64,000 nucleotides of DNA from Sediminibacterium sp. (GTDB taxonomy: Bacteria; Bacteroidota; Bacteroidia; Chitinophagales; Chitinophagaceae): NCBI GenBank assembly GCA_017537025.1, contig JAFWCB010000008.1:186001-250000 (forward strand), written 5' to 3'. Below are positions 17,024-26,346 of this stretch, one piece after another. A model generated the notes under the pieces. It saw only the letters and a list, made by a program, of their open reading frames with translations. It had not been told where the DNA came from and did not search any database. A program made the translations under genes and the position numbers. Position 1 is the stretch's first letter. Each line of letters starts with the position of its first letter.

Positions 17024-18016
17024 TCATTTCTTTAAAAAACTTTGTACTCTGAGTACAGCATTTTTTCTGACACTTAGATAATAAAAATTTAAATCTGCAA
17101 TATGATAGTTTTTGGTAGTATATAAGATGCTTCCAAAAAATCTTGGTCTTTCGGTCCATAATACACCATCACTAATCTCGGCACCGGCTACATGAGTAAT
17201 AATCTTATTAAAGTTTTTTAGCACGGATCCTTCATTTTCATCTCTGTTAACAGTAGGCTTGTTTATATCCCACGATAACGGATTAGTAACTGTTGCCACA
17301 TATTTTTCTCTCTTAATATAATCGGGTTTATAATCTTTTCTATACGTTCTCCAGCTACAATAGCAACCGGTTTGATTTGGCTTGCTACATAGATCAATAT
17401 TAGTAAACCAGTTTGGCTCTACGGGCATGCCAACTAGATAGGCAGCAACTAGTTTTTGTTGCAATGGTTTTCCGTCAAAAAATTCTTTTAGTAATCGTTT
17501 TGCATGCGTTGTACCCTGACTATGTGAGGCTATAATGATAGGCCTTCCTTCATTCCATAGTTGAAGAAAGCTTTCAAAAGCTTTTTTAATATCACTGTAT
17601 GCCAATTCAAATGATGCTTTTGCTTCTACACTATCAAGTTGCGATATAGGATAGTAGGAACTAATATGTGCTTGCCTGTAATAAGGAGCAAAAACTCTTC
17701 CTGCCGCATTAAAAATACTGGCCTGGAATAAAATAGTTCCTTCATTGGTTTTTTTGAGGAGAAAAGGGTTATCAATAGGAGCATTTTGCCCAAATGTCTT
17801 ATCGCTTTGTGTATAGGTTGTTGGATGTATGAAAAATACATCTACATTTTCTATTGGAGTATAATCTTTCCTCAATGACTTGGGGACACTATCAGCCATG
17901 TCTTTTTTTAAAGGATGAGCCGCCCAATTTTGCAAAATAGTATAGTCGGGTTGATTAAGTTGTGCAATTACTCCAAAATGAATTACCAATGCAATTCCTA
18001 TCAATGTATATTTCAT
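17024..18016 (-). CDS. Exported DUF3089 alpha/beta-hydrolase-like protein
   Basis: The protein has 330 residues and a short signal peptide (MKYTLIGIALVIHFGVIAQ). The fold resembles an alpha/beta hydrolase: FFIHPTTYTQ after the first strands, and a nucleophile elbow SHSQGT (residues near 165) with the Ser in the middle. Motifs such as VFAPYYRQAHISSYY and CYCSWRTY are typical of DUF3089. The family has no firm substrate and lipid or ester hydrolysis is usual to suppose. It is convergent with the ABC exporter; the two stop codons touch, so transcripts from the two strands probably overlap. About 115 nt upstream lie between it and purN. Confidence 0.8.
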   Translation of the reverse strand: MKYTLIGIALVIHFGVIAQLNQPDYTILQNWAAHPLKKDMADSVPKSLRKDYTPIENVDVFFIHPTTYTQSDKTFGQNAPIDNPFLLKKTNEGTILFQASIFNAAGRVFAPYYRQAHISSYYPISQLDSVEAKASFELAYSDIKKAFESFLQLWNEGRPIIIASHSQGTTHAKRLLKEFFDGKPLQQKLVAAYLVGMPVEPNWFTNIDLCSKPNQTGCYCSWRTYRKDYKPDYIKREKYVATVTNPLSWDINKPTVNRDENEGSVLKNFNKIITHVAGAEISDGVLWTERPRFFGSILYTTKNYHIADLNFYYLSVRKNAVLRVQSFLKK

Positions 18017-18132
18017 AAAATAAGGGTCAGACGGGTGTTTACTACAAATATTCTAAAAAGCATATCGAATTATCTAAAAAAGGGTATAAAATCAATGAAA
18101 ATAATAGAAAATCCGTTAGCGTCGGACCATGG

Positions 18133-18699
18133 TCAGACGCGGAGTAAACGTTCGATAACTTCTGGGAAATACCGATGTTCAAGTTGGTGAACTTTATCCG
18201 CCACTTGCGCAGGTGAATCGGTAGAAAGTACTTCGCATTTTGCCTGAAAAATTATCGCCCCCTCATCATAATGTTCGTTTACATAGTGAATCGTGATGCC
18301 TGTTTCTCTTTCTTTTGCGGCTACTACAGCCTCATGTACATGCATTCCATACATACCCTTGCCCCCATACTTAGGTAGTAAGGCAGGATGTATATTGATG
18401 ATGTGTAACGGATAAGCTTCCACAAAAAATGAAGGGATCTTCCATAAAAAACCAGCTAATACAATCCAATCAATGCCCCTATCTCTTAAAATAGCCAAAC
18501 AGTTTTGAGGATCATTGAAGCTAGTTTTATCAATAATCAATGTTTCTATATTATTTTCTGAGGCAATATTCAGAACACCCGCATCCGGCTTATTAGAAAC
18601 TATGAGTGCAACAGAAATACTGGGGTGATTAGTAAAGCGGTCAATAATTTTTGCTGCATTGGTACCCGTACCCGAAGCAAAAATGGATATCCGTTTCAT
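18133..18699 (-). CDS. purN: Phosphoribosylglycinamide formyltransferase 1
   Basis: Transfers formyl from 10-formyl-THF to GAR, the third step of purine synthesis. The protein has 188 residues from the ATG at 18699. The N-terminal phosphate loop reads ISIFASGTGTNA, the catalytic Asn-His block is HIINIHPALLPKYGGKGMYG, and the late Asp lies in NEHYDEGAI. The frame extends to 18738, but that would overlap the stop of the upstream membrane-protein gene, and the conserved fold begins at MKRISIFAS. The start at 18699 leaves a 4-nt gap from the upstream stop. The two genes are therefore likely one transcript. Confidence 0.92.
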   Translation of the reverse strand: MKRISIFASGTGTNAAKIIDRFTNHPSISVALIVSNKPDAGVLNIASENNIETLIIDKTSFNDPQNCLAILRDRGIDWIVLAGFLWKIPSFFVEAYPLHIINIHPALLPKYGGKGMYGMHVHEAVVAAKERETGITIHYVNEHYDEGAIIFQAKCEVLSTDSPAQVADKVHQLEHRYFPEVIERLLRV

Positions 18700-18703
18700 C
18701 TGA

Positions 18704-18982
18704 CTATTTTTTTGAAATTCTTCCCCAAATCCTTTCAAGATAAGCCCTGAAGAAATTAAACTGTCCGAAAGGAATGCTGATGATAATTACACACAGTGGC
18801 CATAAGCATGTTATAACAACAATGTAAATCACAAAATACAAAACACCTTTTTCCATCTCGGTAAACCGTAAAAGTTTACGGCCTAAATATCCACACAAAC
18901 TACCTCCCAACGCAAAAGTGCAGAAGATCAAAGTGAACTGAAACCAGTTAACACCCCATTTTTTCCTCAATTTGTTAAACAC
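18704..18982 (-). CDS. Small DUF6787-like membrane protein
   Basis: The frame runs back to 19132, but only the part after residue 50 looks conserved: VFNKLRKKWGVNWFQFTLIF, a glycine-rich segment FALGGSLCGYLGRK and a second membrane helix LYFVIYIVVITCLWPLCVII. A GTG at 18982 gives 92 residues and two membrane segments, in line with the small Bacteroidota family I remember as DUF6787. A longer form would overlap the divergent cytochrome gene at its start. The function is unknown. It precedes purN by 4 nt on the same strand. Confidence 0.62.
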   Translation of the reverse strand: MFNKLRKKWGVNWFQFTLIFCTFALGGSLCGYLGRKLLRFTEMEKGVLYFVIYIVVITCLWPLCVIIISIPFGQFNFFRAYLERIWGRISKK

Positions 18983-19052
18983 GCCGCAAAAATGAATTAA
19001 AAAGTTGATAGAAAAATTTATTAATGAATGAGTTTTTGTCAGCATCCTGTCA

Positions 19053-19060
19053 TATTTTTG
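19053..19060 (+). promoter_or_regulatory. Candidate -7 element for the Alternative Complex III operon
   Basis: TATTTTTG is an exact TAnnTTTG match 46 nt before the ATG at 19107. The -33 TTG at the expected 19-21 nt spacing was not found, so this rests on the -7 element and its position only. Confidence 0.35.
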
Positions 19061-19106
19061 CATCCGAATTAGGATATTTTTCCACACCAGATCCATTCTT
19101 GTGCAT

Positions 19107-20375
19107 ATGATATTGTTTAGATCTATAGCCAAAACAAGCCTTAGGGCCTTATTTTTTCTGATTAGTATAGGTTTTAGTGCTGCCGTTAGCGCACAAGATG
19201 GTAAAGCACTTTTTAGTGCAAACTGTGCCTCTTGTCACCAAATACACAAAAAATTAACGGGTCCCGCGCTTACCGGAGTTGAAGATCGCTGGCCGGATAA
19301 GAATAAACTTCACGCCTGGATCCGTAATAGCGCCGCTTTCTTAAAAACCGGGGATGCCTATGCCAATAACTTGTACAATGAGTACAATAAAACGGCGATG
19401 AACGCTTTCCCGAATTTTACCGATAAGGAAATTGACGCCATTCTTGCTTACATTAAATCTGTACCTGCACCGGGAGCAGGAGGTGCTACAGCCGGAGCAG
19501 GTGCTGTTGACCCTAACGACGCTAAAAATGCCGATAGCGATAGCTCTCTATTATTTGGTATTCTTACCTTGATATTAGCCGTTGTAACATTTGTAATGTT
19601 ACAAGTAAATGCTAACCTCAAAAAGTTAGCAGATGAAAGAGCAGGTCTGGCCGCGCTAGAGCCTGTTCCTTTCTGGAGAAATAAGAGCTATATCACAATG
19701 GCTACCGTAGTTCTCTTCCTAATTGGGGGCTATCTCACTTCAAAAGGAGCTATAGGTTTAGGTAGAAGTAAAGACTATCAACCCGAACAACCTATTTACT
19801 ACTCTCACGCCGTTCACGCGGGTACCAACCAAATTAACTGTCAGTATTGTCATACCGGTGTTTATCAGGGCAAACAAGCTACTATTCCTTCTGTAAACGT
19901 TTGTATGAACTGCCACATGGCTATCAACGAATACAAAGGCGCAAAAATCTTTAATGAAGCCGGTGAAGAAGTGAACGGAACCGCAGAAATTAAGAAGTTA
20001 TATAAATATGCCGGATTTGAAGAAGGTAAACCTTGGGACGCTTCTAAAGCCAAACCTATTGAGTGGGTTCGTATCCATAATTTACCCGATCATGTTTATT
20101 TTAATCACGCACAGCACGTAAAAGCCGGACAAGTAGCCTGCCAAACCTGCCATGGAGAAATTCAGAAAATGGGTGAAGTAAAACAATTCACCGACCTAAG
20201 CATGGGCTGGTGTATCAATTGCCACCGCGAAACAAAAGTTCAATTTAAAGAAAACGGTTTCTATAGCATCTACGAAAAATATCATAACGACCTTAAATCC
20301 GGTAAAATAGATAGTACCAAAGGTATTACGGTAGAAAAAATAGGTGGTACAGAGTGTCAGAAATGCCATTACTAG
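19107..20375 (+). CDS. actA: Alternative complex III multihaem c cytochrome ActA with extra N-terminal cytochrome domain
   Basis: The protein has 422 residues. The signal peptide is MILFRSIAKTSLRALFFLI. A monohaem domain (CASCH) comes first, then two hydrophobic helices near residues 147-170 and 195-213, then five closely packed haem sites: CQYCH, CMNCH, CQTCH, CINCH and CQKCH. Six haem-binding motifs are thus visible, while ActA is usually described as pentahaem. ActA accepts electrons from the iron-sulfur subunit and passes them toward ActE or an oxidase. A GTG at 19101 is an alternative start. The gene begins the ActABCDEF-oxidase block. Confidence 0.9.
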   Translation: MILFRSIAKTSLRALFFLISIGFSAAVSAQDGKALFSANCASCHQIHKKLTGPALTGVEDRWPDKNKLHAWIRNSAAFLKTGDAYANNLYNEYNKTAMNAFPNFTDKEIDAILAYIKSVPAPGAGGATAGAGAVDPNDAKNADSDSSLLFGILTLILAVVTFVMLQVNANLKKLADERAGLAALEPVPFWRNKSYITMATVVLFLIGGYLTSKGAIGLGRSKDYQPEQPIYYSHAVHAGTNQINCQYCHTGVYQGKQATIPSVNVCMNCHMAINEYKGAKIFNEAGEEVNGTAEIKKLYKYAGFEEGKPWDASKAKPIEWVRIHNLPDHVYFNHAQHVKAGQVACQTCHGEIQKMGEVKQFTDLSMGWCINCHRETKVQFKENGFYSIYEKYHNDLKSGKIDSTKGITVEKIGGTECQKCHY

Positions 20376-20476
20376 AACTAAGGTGAAAGGTGATAGGGTA
20401 TAGGGTGAGGTTGTTTTTAATCTTAAAATATTCGAACGAAGAAGGCCGGGAGGCATTCAACTGTTAATCAATAATT

Positions 20477-23400
20477 ATGGAGCAAAAAAAGCACTGGCAA
20501 AGTTTCGGAGAGCTGAATCAGTCGGAAGCCTATAACAAAGACGTTAAAGACGAATTCAGAGAGGAGTTACCTTTTGTTGCCGATGAAAGCAAAAGTTTCT
20601 TAGAAGCTAAAGCGCCCCGTCGCGATTTCCTTAAATACTTAGGATTCAGCACCGCCGCCGCAGCCGCTGCCGCAAGTTGTGAAATGCCCGTTAAAAAGGC
20701 CATTCCATTTGCCAATAAGCCGGAAGATGTTGTTCCCGGTATCGCTAAATATTATGCTACCACTTATGTTCAGGATGGTGATACCATTTCTATCCTAGCA
20801 AAAGTGCGCGATGGCAGGCCCATTAAAATTGAAGGAAATGAATTGAGCCCTATCACTAAGGGTGGTACCTCTGCCCGTGTACAGGCTTCAGTTCTTGATT
20901 TATATGATACGGCTCGCTTGCGTTATCCTACTATCGATGGCAAAGAAGTAACTTTCGAAGCTGCCGATAAATCTATTGCAGCAGCTTTAAGCGGGCCCGT
21001 TGTAATCCTTACCAGCACTATCACTTCTCCTTCTTCAAAAGCAGTGGTAGCGCAGTTTTTGGCTAAATATCCCGGAAGTAAACATGTTACGTACGATGCC
21101 ATTTCTTATAGTGGTATCTTGTTGGCAAATGAAGCAACATACGGTGTTCGCGCCATTCCTTCTTATAAATTTGATGCAGCAAAAGCAATCGTGAGTATCG
21201 GTGCCGATTTCTTAGGTACTTGGTTGAGTCCGGTTGAATTTGCTAAACAATATGCTACCGGAAAAAAATTAGATGAGAAAAACCCCGAAATGAGTAAGCA
21301 TATTCATTTCGAAACAGTGGCTTCTCTTACCGGTTCTAATGCCGACGAAAAATATTTACACCGTCCCTCCGAAACCACCGCCATTGCTGCCGCTTTATTA
21401 AGTGCAGTAAATGGACAAGGTACCGGAAATATTAACGACGCTAAATTGAAAGTCGGTATTGAAAAAGCAGCTAAAGCCCTCAATGCTAATAAAGGCAAGG
21501 CTTTAGTGGTAGCAGGTAGCAATGATGTAAATGTTCAAATTATTGTAAACGCTATTAATAATGCTATCGGTGCCAATGGCACCACCATCAATTTTGGTGA
21601 AACCATCAATACTCGTCAGGGTGTAGATGCCGACTTCGCTAAGCTAATAGATGAAATGAATGCAGGTGCCGTAAATACACTGATTGTGTATGGCGCAAAC
21701 CCTGCATATAGCTGGTACGATGCCGATAAATTTAAAGCGGCACTTAAAAAAGTAAAAACAACTATTTCTTTTAACGGTAAAGTAGATGAAACTACCGAAC
21801 TGTGTAAATATGCATTACCCGATAATCATTTCCTCGAAAGTTGGGGCGATGCGGAAGCAAAATCAGGATACTATTCTTTTCTTCAACCTACTATCTACCC
21901 CTTGTTCAAAACTCGTCAATGGCAAGATAGCTTGTTGAAATGGAGTGGTGCAACCGAAGATTATCTATCGTTCTTAAAAAATTTCTGGGCAGCTAAACTA
22001 GGCGGCGTTGCCGGATGGGATAAAGCGCTGCAAGATGGGGTATTAAACCCTGCCGCACCTGTTGTTAAAGCAGCCAACTTTAATAGTGCGGCTGTGGCAG
22101 GAGCATTAGCTGCTACCGGTAAAAAAGGTGGTGCTGTTGAATTAGTGTTATACGAGAAAGTGGGTATCGGTGCCGGACAAGGCGCTTCTAACCCCTGGTT
22201 ACAAGAATTACCAGATCCTGTTACACGGGCTACCTGGGATAACTATGTAATTGTTTCTCCAGCTTTAGCCAAAACCTTGTTGGGTATAGATTTGAGCAAA
22301 GGCGGACAAGCAGATGCTTACGAAGTGAACCCTCCCAAAAAAGTTGTAAAGGTTACTGTTGGTAATAAATCTATAGAACTCCCTGCCTTAATTATTCCGG
22401 GAACAGAAGCCAACACCATCGGTATTGCAGTAGGTTATGGAAGAAGTGAAAATATAGGTAAAGCTGCTGCCGGAGTTGGTAAAAATGCTTTTGCATTAGC
22501 TGGCCTAAATAATGGTACAGTTAATTTTATTAATGAGAATGTAACAATAACTGTAACCGGTGAAAAATATCCTGTTGCATTAACACAAACACATAGCCGC
22601 TACGATACTACCCAAGGTAATCGTACCGAAGTAGTAAAAGAACTTACACTGGCTGCCTATAAACACCATCCAACAGAAATCAGAGATGAACGGGAAGAAG
22701 AATTAAAGCCATGGGGTGGATTAGAGAAATTTGAATCTCAGGGAACCATTTATCCGGTATATGATCGTCCGGGTATTAAATGGGGAATGAGTGTGGATCT
22801 AAATACTTGTAATGGTTGTGGCGCCTGCGTTGTAGCATGTAATGCTGAAAACAATGTATCTGTTGTAGGTAAGCCGGAAGTTTTACGCGGACATGAAATG
22901 CATTGGTTACGTATCGACCGTTATTATAGCGGTGATCTGGAAAATCCGAATGTAGTTTTCCAACCATTGATGTGTCAGCATTGCGATAATGCTCCTTGTG
23001 AAAACGTTTGTCCGGTGGCAGCTACTAATCATAGCAGTGAAGGGTTGAATCAAATGACTTATAACCGTTGTATTGGTACAAGATATTGCGCTAATAACTG
23101 TCCGTTTAAAGTACGTCGCTTTAACTGGGCCGATTATACAGGAGCCGATAGCTTCCCTGATAATCAAACAGGTATTGTGAACGATGTGGTATTGAATATG
23201 AACGACGACCTTACGCGTATGGTGTTAAACCCCGATGTAACGGTTCGTTCTCGTGGTGTGATTGAAAAATGTTCTTTCTGCGTACAACGTTTACAAGAAG
23301 GAAAATTAAAAGCGAAAAAAGATAGCCGCCCATTAAGCGATAGCGATATAAAAGTAGCTTGTCAGCAAGCCTGCCCAACAAACGCTATTACTTTCGGTAA

Positions 23401-23593
23401 TGCTAACAGTAAAGAGAGTGCGATTACCATGGTTAGAAAAGAAAACCCTAACCGCCAGTTCTATGTACTCGAGCAATTACACGTTTTACCAGGGGTTACT
23501 TATTTAGCTAAAGTGCGTAATGCCGATGAAGAACATGAAGGCAAAGAAGCACATGGTGAGAAAAAAGAACACGCTGAAAAAGAGCACGCATAA
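20477..23593 (+). CDS. actB: Alternative complex III iron-sulfur subunit ActB (molybdopterin-oxidoreductase-like plus ferredoxin domains)
   Basis: The protein has 1038 residues. The N-terminus carries a Tat-like signal, RRDFLKYLGFSTAAAA. A large domain resembling the catalytic chain of molybdopterin oxidoreductases follows, then a four-cluster ferredoxin domain at about residues 770-1000: CNGCGACVVAC, CQHCDNAPCENVCP, CIGTRYCANNCPF and CSFCVQRLQ with a later CQQACPTNAI. From what is known of ACIII, this subunit carries the iron-sulfur chain and the molybdopterin-like part lacks the cofactor. It moves electrons from the quinol site in the membrane to ActA. The tail is rich in His, Glu and Lys. 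Confidence 0.95.
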   Translation: MEQKKHWQSFGELNQSEAYNKDVKDEFREELPFVADESKSFLEAKAPRRDFLKYLGFSTAAAAAAASCEMPVKKAIPFANKPEDVVPGIAKYYATTYVQDGDTISILAKVRDGRPIKIEGNELSPITKGGTSARVQASVLDLYDTARLRYPTIDGKEVTFEAADKSIAAALSGPVVILTSTITSPSSKAVVAQFLAKYPGSKHVTYDAISYSGILLANEATYGVRAIPSYKFDAAKAIVSIGADFLGTWLSPVEFAKQYATGKKLDEKNPEMSKHIHFETVASLTGSNADEKYLHRPSETTAIAAALLSAVNGQGTGNINDAKLKVGIEKAAKALNANKGKALVVAGSNDVNVQIIVNAINNAIGANGTTINFGETINTRQGVDADFAKLIDEMNAGAVNTLIVYGANPAYSWYDADKFKAALKKVKTTISFNGKVDETTELCKYALPDNHFLESWGDAEAKSGYYSFLQPTIYPLFKTRQWQDSLLKWSGATEDYLSFLKNFWAAKLGGVAGWDKALQDGVLNPAAPVVKAANFNSAAVAGALAATGKKGGAVELVLYEKVGIGAGQGASNPWLQELPDPVTRATWDNYVIVSPALAKTLLGIDLSKGGQADAYEVNPPKKVVKVTVGNKSIELPALIIPGTEANTIGIAVGYGRSENIGKAAAGVGKNAFALAGLNNGTVNFINENVTITVTGEKYPVALTQTHSRYDTTQGNRTEVVKELTLAAYKHHPTEIRDEREEELKPWGGLEKFESQGTIYPVYDRPGIKWGMSVDLNTCNGCGACVVACNAENNVSVVGKPEVLRGHEMHWLRIDRYYSGDLENPNVVFQPLMCQHCDNAPCENVCPVAATNHSSEGLNQMTYNRCIGTRYCANNCPFKVRRFNWADYTGADSFPDNQTGIVNDVVLNMNDDLTRMVLNPDVTVRSRGVIEKCSFCVQRLQEGKLKAKKDSRPLSDSDIKVACQQACPTNAITFGNANSKESAITMVRKENPNRQFYVLEQLHVLPGVTYLAKVRNADEEHEGKEAHGEKKEHAEKEHA

Positions 23594-23608
23594 TTAAATA
23601 AAGAAGAG

Positions 23609-25051
23609 ATGCATTTAAAGTACGAATCACAGCTCAGGGAACCGTTGGTGTACGGCGATAAAACCTATAAGCAGGTTACAGAAGATATCGTTCGCCCTAT
23701 CGAAGCCAAGCCAACGCGCTTATGGTATGTTGGTTTCTATATTGCTGCAGCATTATTAATGTTTGGAGTGTATAGCGTTTACCGTGAGGTTACCTATGGT
23801 ATTGGCCAGTGGAACTTGAATAAAACTGTGGGTTGGGGATGGGATATCACCAACTTCGTATGGTGGGTAGGTATTGGTCACGCCGGTACGCTGATCTCTG
23901 CGATCTTATTACTCTTCCGCCAAGGATGGAGAACGGGCGTAAACCGCGCTGCTGAAGCAATGACGATCTTCGCGGTAATGTGCGCCGGTCAGTTCCCCAT
24001 CTTCCACATGGGTCGTGTATGGATGGCTTTCTTTGTATTGCCTTATCCTAACTCTCGCGGTCCTCTTTGGGTAAACTTTAATTCACCCCTTTTGTGGGAT
24101 GTATTCGCAATCTCTACTTATTTCACCGTATCATTATTATTCTGGTACTCCGGTTTAATACCCGATTTTGCCACTGTGCGTGATAGAGCATTTACCAAAT
24201 TACGTAAGCACTTATATGGTATCGCTTCCTTCGGGTGGACCGGCTCTACCAAACACTGGCAGCGCCATGAGAGTTTATCATTGGTGTTAGCAGGTTTGAG
24301 TACACCGTTAGTACTTTCCGTACACACGATCGTATCATTCGACTTCGCTACTTCGGTAATACCGGGTTGGCATACTACTATCTTCCCTCCTTATTTCGTA
24401 GCCGGTGCGATCTTCTCGGGCTTCGCCATGGTACAAACCTTAATGGTAATAGTACGTAAGGTATTTGGTATGCAAGATTATATTACCATGGGCCATATAG
24501 AAGCGATGAATAAAGTAATTGTACTTACTGGTTCTATCGTAGGTATTGCTTACCTAACTGAATTATTCATGGGTTGGTATAGCCAAAATAAATATGAAGG
24601 ATACACTTTTTGGTATAGCCGTGCTTACTTGTTTAGTCCGTATGGTTGGAGCTATTGGGGTATGATGGCTTGTAACGTATTGAGCCCGCAAATATTCTGG
24701 TTCCGCAAAATGCGCAGAAACTTATTCGTTACTTTCTTCATGAGTATTATCGTGAATATCGGTATGTGGTTCGAGCGTTTTGTAATTATCGTTACTTCAT
24801 TATATAGAGATTATTTACCATCTAGCTGGAGCGTTTATTATAGCCCCACTATTTGGGAAATAGGCTTCTATGCAGGAACATTCGGATTGTTCTTTACCTG
24901 CTTCTTCTTATTCGCTAAATATTTCCCTGTTATTGCCATTGCAGAAATTAAGTATGTATTGAAAACAACAGGAGAAGGATATAAAAATAAAATGGGTGTA
25001 ATTGAAGAGCAAAAACTCGAAGAGTTTGTGCACGAACATGCGCATCACTAG
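23609..25051 (+). CDS. actC: Alternative complex III quinol-binding membrane subunit ActC (NrfD/PsrC family)
   Basis: The protein has 480 residues with about ten membrane helices. NrfD/PsrC features include WWVGIGHAGTLISAILLL and HMGRVWMAFFVLPYPN. In ACIII this subunit holds the menaquinol site near the periplasmic face and connects it to the ActB clusters. The N-terminus LREPLVYGDKTYKQVTEDI is typical. The gene follows actB by 15 nt and precedes actD by 17 nt. The last residues are His-rich (FVHEHAHH). Confidence 0.95.
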   Translation: MHLKYESQLREPLVYGDKTYKQVTEDIVRPIEAKPTRLWYVGFYIAAALLMFGVYSVYREVTYGIGQWNLNKTVGWGWDITNFVWWVGIGHAGTLISAILLLFRQGWRTGVNRAAEAMTIFAVMCAGQFPIFHMGRVWMAFFVLPYPNSRGPLWVNFNSPLLWDVFAISTYFTVSLLFWYSGLIPDFATVRDRAFTKLRKHLYGIASFGWTGSTKHWQRHESLSLVLAGLSTPLVLSVHTIVSFDFATSVIPGWHTTIFPPYFVAGAIFSGFAMVQTLMVIVRKVFGMQDYITMGHIEAMNKVIVLTGSIVGIAYLTELFMGWYSQNKYEGYTFWYSRAYLFSPYGWSYWGMMACNVLSPQIFWFRKMRRNLFVTFFMSIIVNIGMWFERFVIIVTSLYRDYLPSSWSVYYSPTIWEIGFYAGTFGLFFTCFFLFAKYFPVIAIAEIKYVLKTTGEGYKNKMGVIEEQKLEEFVHEHAHH

Positions 25052-25068
25052 AAAAACAAACAATTGCT

Positions 25069-25659
25069 ATGGCAAAAAAGAAATTTGTAGTAGGCTGTTT
25101 TGATGATGAAGCGGTTTTATTTCCGGCGGTAAAAAAAGTACGTACCGCAGGTTATAAAATTCACGATGTATATACTCCATTTGCAGTACATGGTTTAGAT
25201 CATGCAATGGGTTTACGTGAAACCAGCTTACATACTGCCGGCTTTATTTATGGTATCACAGGTACTACTACTGCAGTAAGTTGTATCAGTTGGATCTTTA
25301 CGAAAGATTGGCCGCTGAATATTGGTGGTAAACCACATTTTGCGCTACCGGCATGGATCCCAATCATGTTTGAGCTTACGGTATTATTTGCAGCAGTGGG
25401 TATGGTACTCACATTTTGCTATCTCTGCCAGTTAGCGCCATTCGTAAAAAAACATCATTTTCACCCACGTGCAACAGACGATCTATTTGTAATGGTAATT
25501 GAGTGTACCGATAAAACCAATGTGGATGATCTGCGTTCTTTCCTCGCTAATAATGGCGCCGTAGAAACAGATTTCCAAATTGCGGAAGATGGCTGGTGGC
25601 TTGGCCGATATGATAGGGACGAAATGCCATTTGAACACAAACAAATTGTTGCCGCCTAA
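25069..25659 (+). CDS. actD: Alternative complex III subunit ActD (DUF3341)
   Basis: The protein has 196 residues and two membrane helices, at about 57-80 and 100-122. It matches DUF3341: FVVGCFDDEAVLFPAVKKVR in the N-terminal soluble part, VYTPFAVHGLDHAMGLR, and a C-terminal ferredoxin-like fold with DLRSFLANNGAVET. ActD is a structural membrane subunit of ACIII with no cofactor. It is flanked by actC and actE with 17- and 19-nt gaps. Confidence 0.93.
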   Translation: MAKKKFVVGCFDDEAVLFPAVKKVRTAGYKIHDVYTPFAVHGLDHAMGLRETSLHTAGFIYGITGTTTAVSCISWIFTKDWPLNIGGKPHFALPAWIPIMFELTVLFAAVGMVLTFCYLCQLAPFVKKHHFHPRATDDLFVMVIECTDKTNVDDLRSFLANNGAVETDFQIAEDGWWLGRYDRDEMPFEHKQIVAA

Positions 25660-25678
25660 TTGAAGAAATAAAAAGATC

Positions 25679-26314
25679 ATGAAGAAAACAGCTATCATCA
25701 TTTCTCTTTCTGCCGTTGTTGCGTTAGTTGCTTGTAGCGATGTGAAGCGCAAACCGGGAGATATTTATATGCCCGATATGGCATATAGCCGAGCCTATGA
25801 ATCTTACGCAGATCATAGCAATTTGGCAGAGAAAGGAATCAACTATAATAACAGGCCGGTAGTAGGTACCATTTCTCGCGAAGAAGAAATGCCTTTTCAC
25901 ATCCCCAAAGATGTTCCCGGTGATACCACCAATTATACGGCATCTAAACTGGTAAAAAACCCTTTCGATTCCTTGGGCACAAAAGACCTCGCAGAAGCTG
26001 AGCGTTTATATGTGATCAACTGCGGTATTTGTCATGGTGCTAACTTAAAAGGTAATGGTCCTTTATATAAAGGTGGTGAAGGTCCATATCCGGCACAACC
26101 TAAAAATTTGTTAGAAGACCCAATTGTTTCTGTAATGCCTGAAGGACAAATGTTTTACTCTGTAGCATACGGTAAAAACCTCATGGGATCTTATGCTTCA
26201 CAGTTAAGCAGAAAGCAACGTTGGATGGTAATTAAATATATTAAGTTGAAACAACAGGAAACAAAAGCTGCTGCTGCCCCAGCCGCGGCTGCAACGGCTC
26301 CTGCTGCGAAATAA
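25679..26314 (+). CDS. actE: Alternative complex III lipoprotein cytochrome c ActE
   Basis: The protein has 211 residues. A lipobox VALVACSD marks a lipoprotein anchored by the Cys near residue 20. One haem c site, CGICHG (about residue 117), with a distal Met in LMGS, identifies a class I cytochrome c. The C-terminus is Ala- and Gln-rich. ActE takes electrons from ActA and hands them to the oxidase CuA centre. It lies between actD and actF. Confidence 0.93.
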   Translation: MKKTAIIISLSAVVALVACSDVKRKPGDIYMPDMAYSRAYESYADHSNLAEKGINYNNRPVVGTISREEEMPFHIPKDVPGDTTNYTASKLVKNPFDSLGTKDLAEAERLYVINCGICHGANLKGNGPLYKGGEGPYPAQPKNLLEDPIVSVMPEGQMFYSVAYGKNLMGSYASQLSRKQRWMVIKYIKLKQQETKAAAAPAAAATAPAAK

Positions 26315-26346
26315 ATTTTATAGAAGGCTGATAAAAAAATAATACG

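Noticed and set aside
17915-18190. Plus-strand 91-codon frame
   Set aside because: It overlaps both the DUF3089 and purN genes in the opposite strand and has no domain, signal peptide or promoter.
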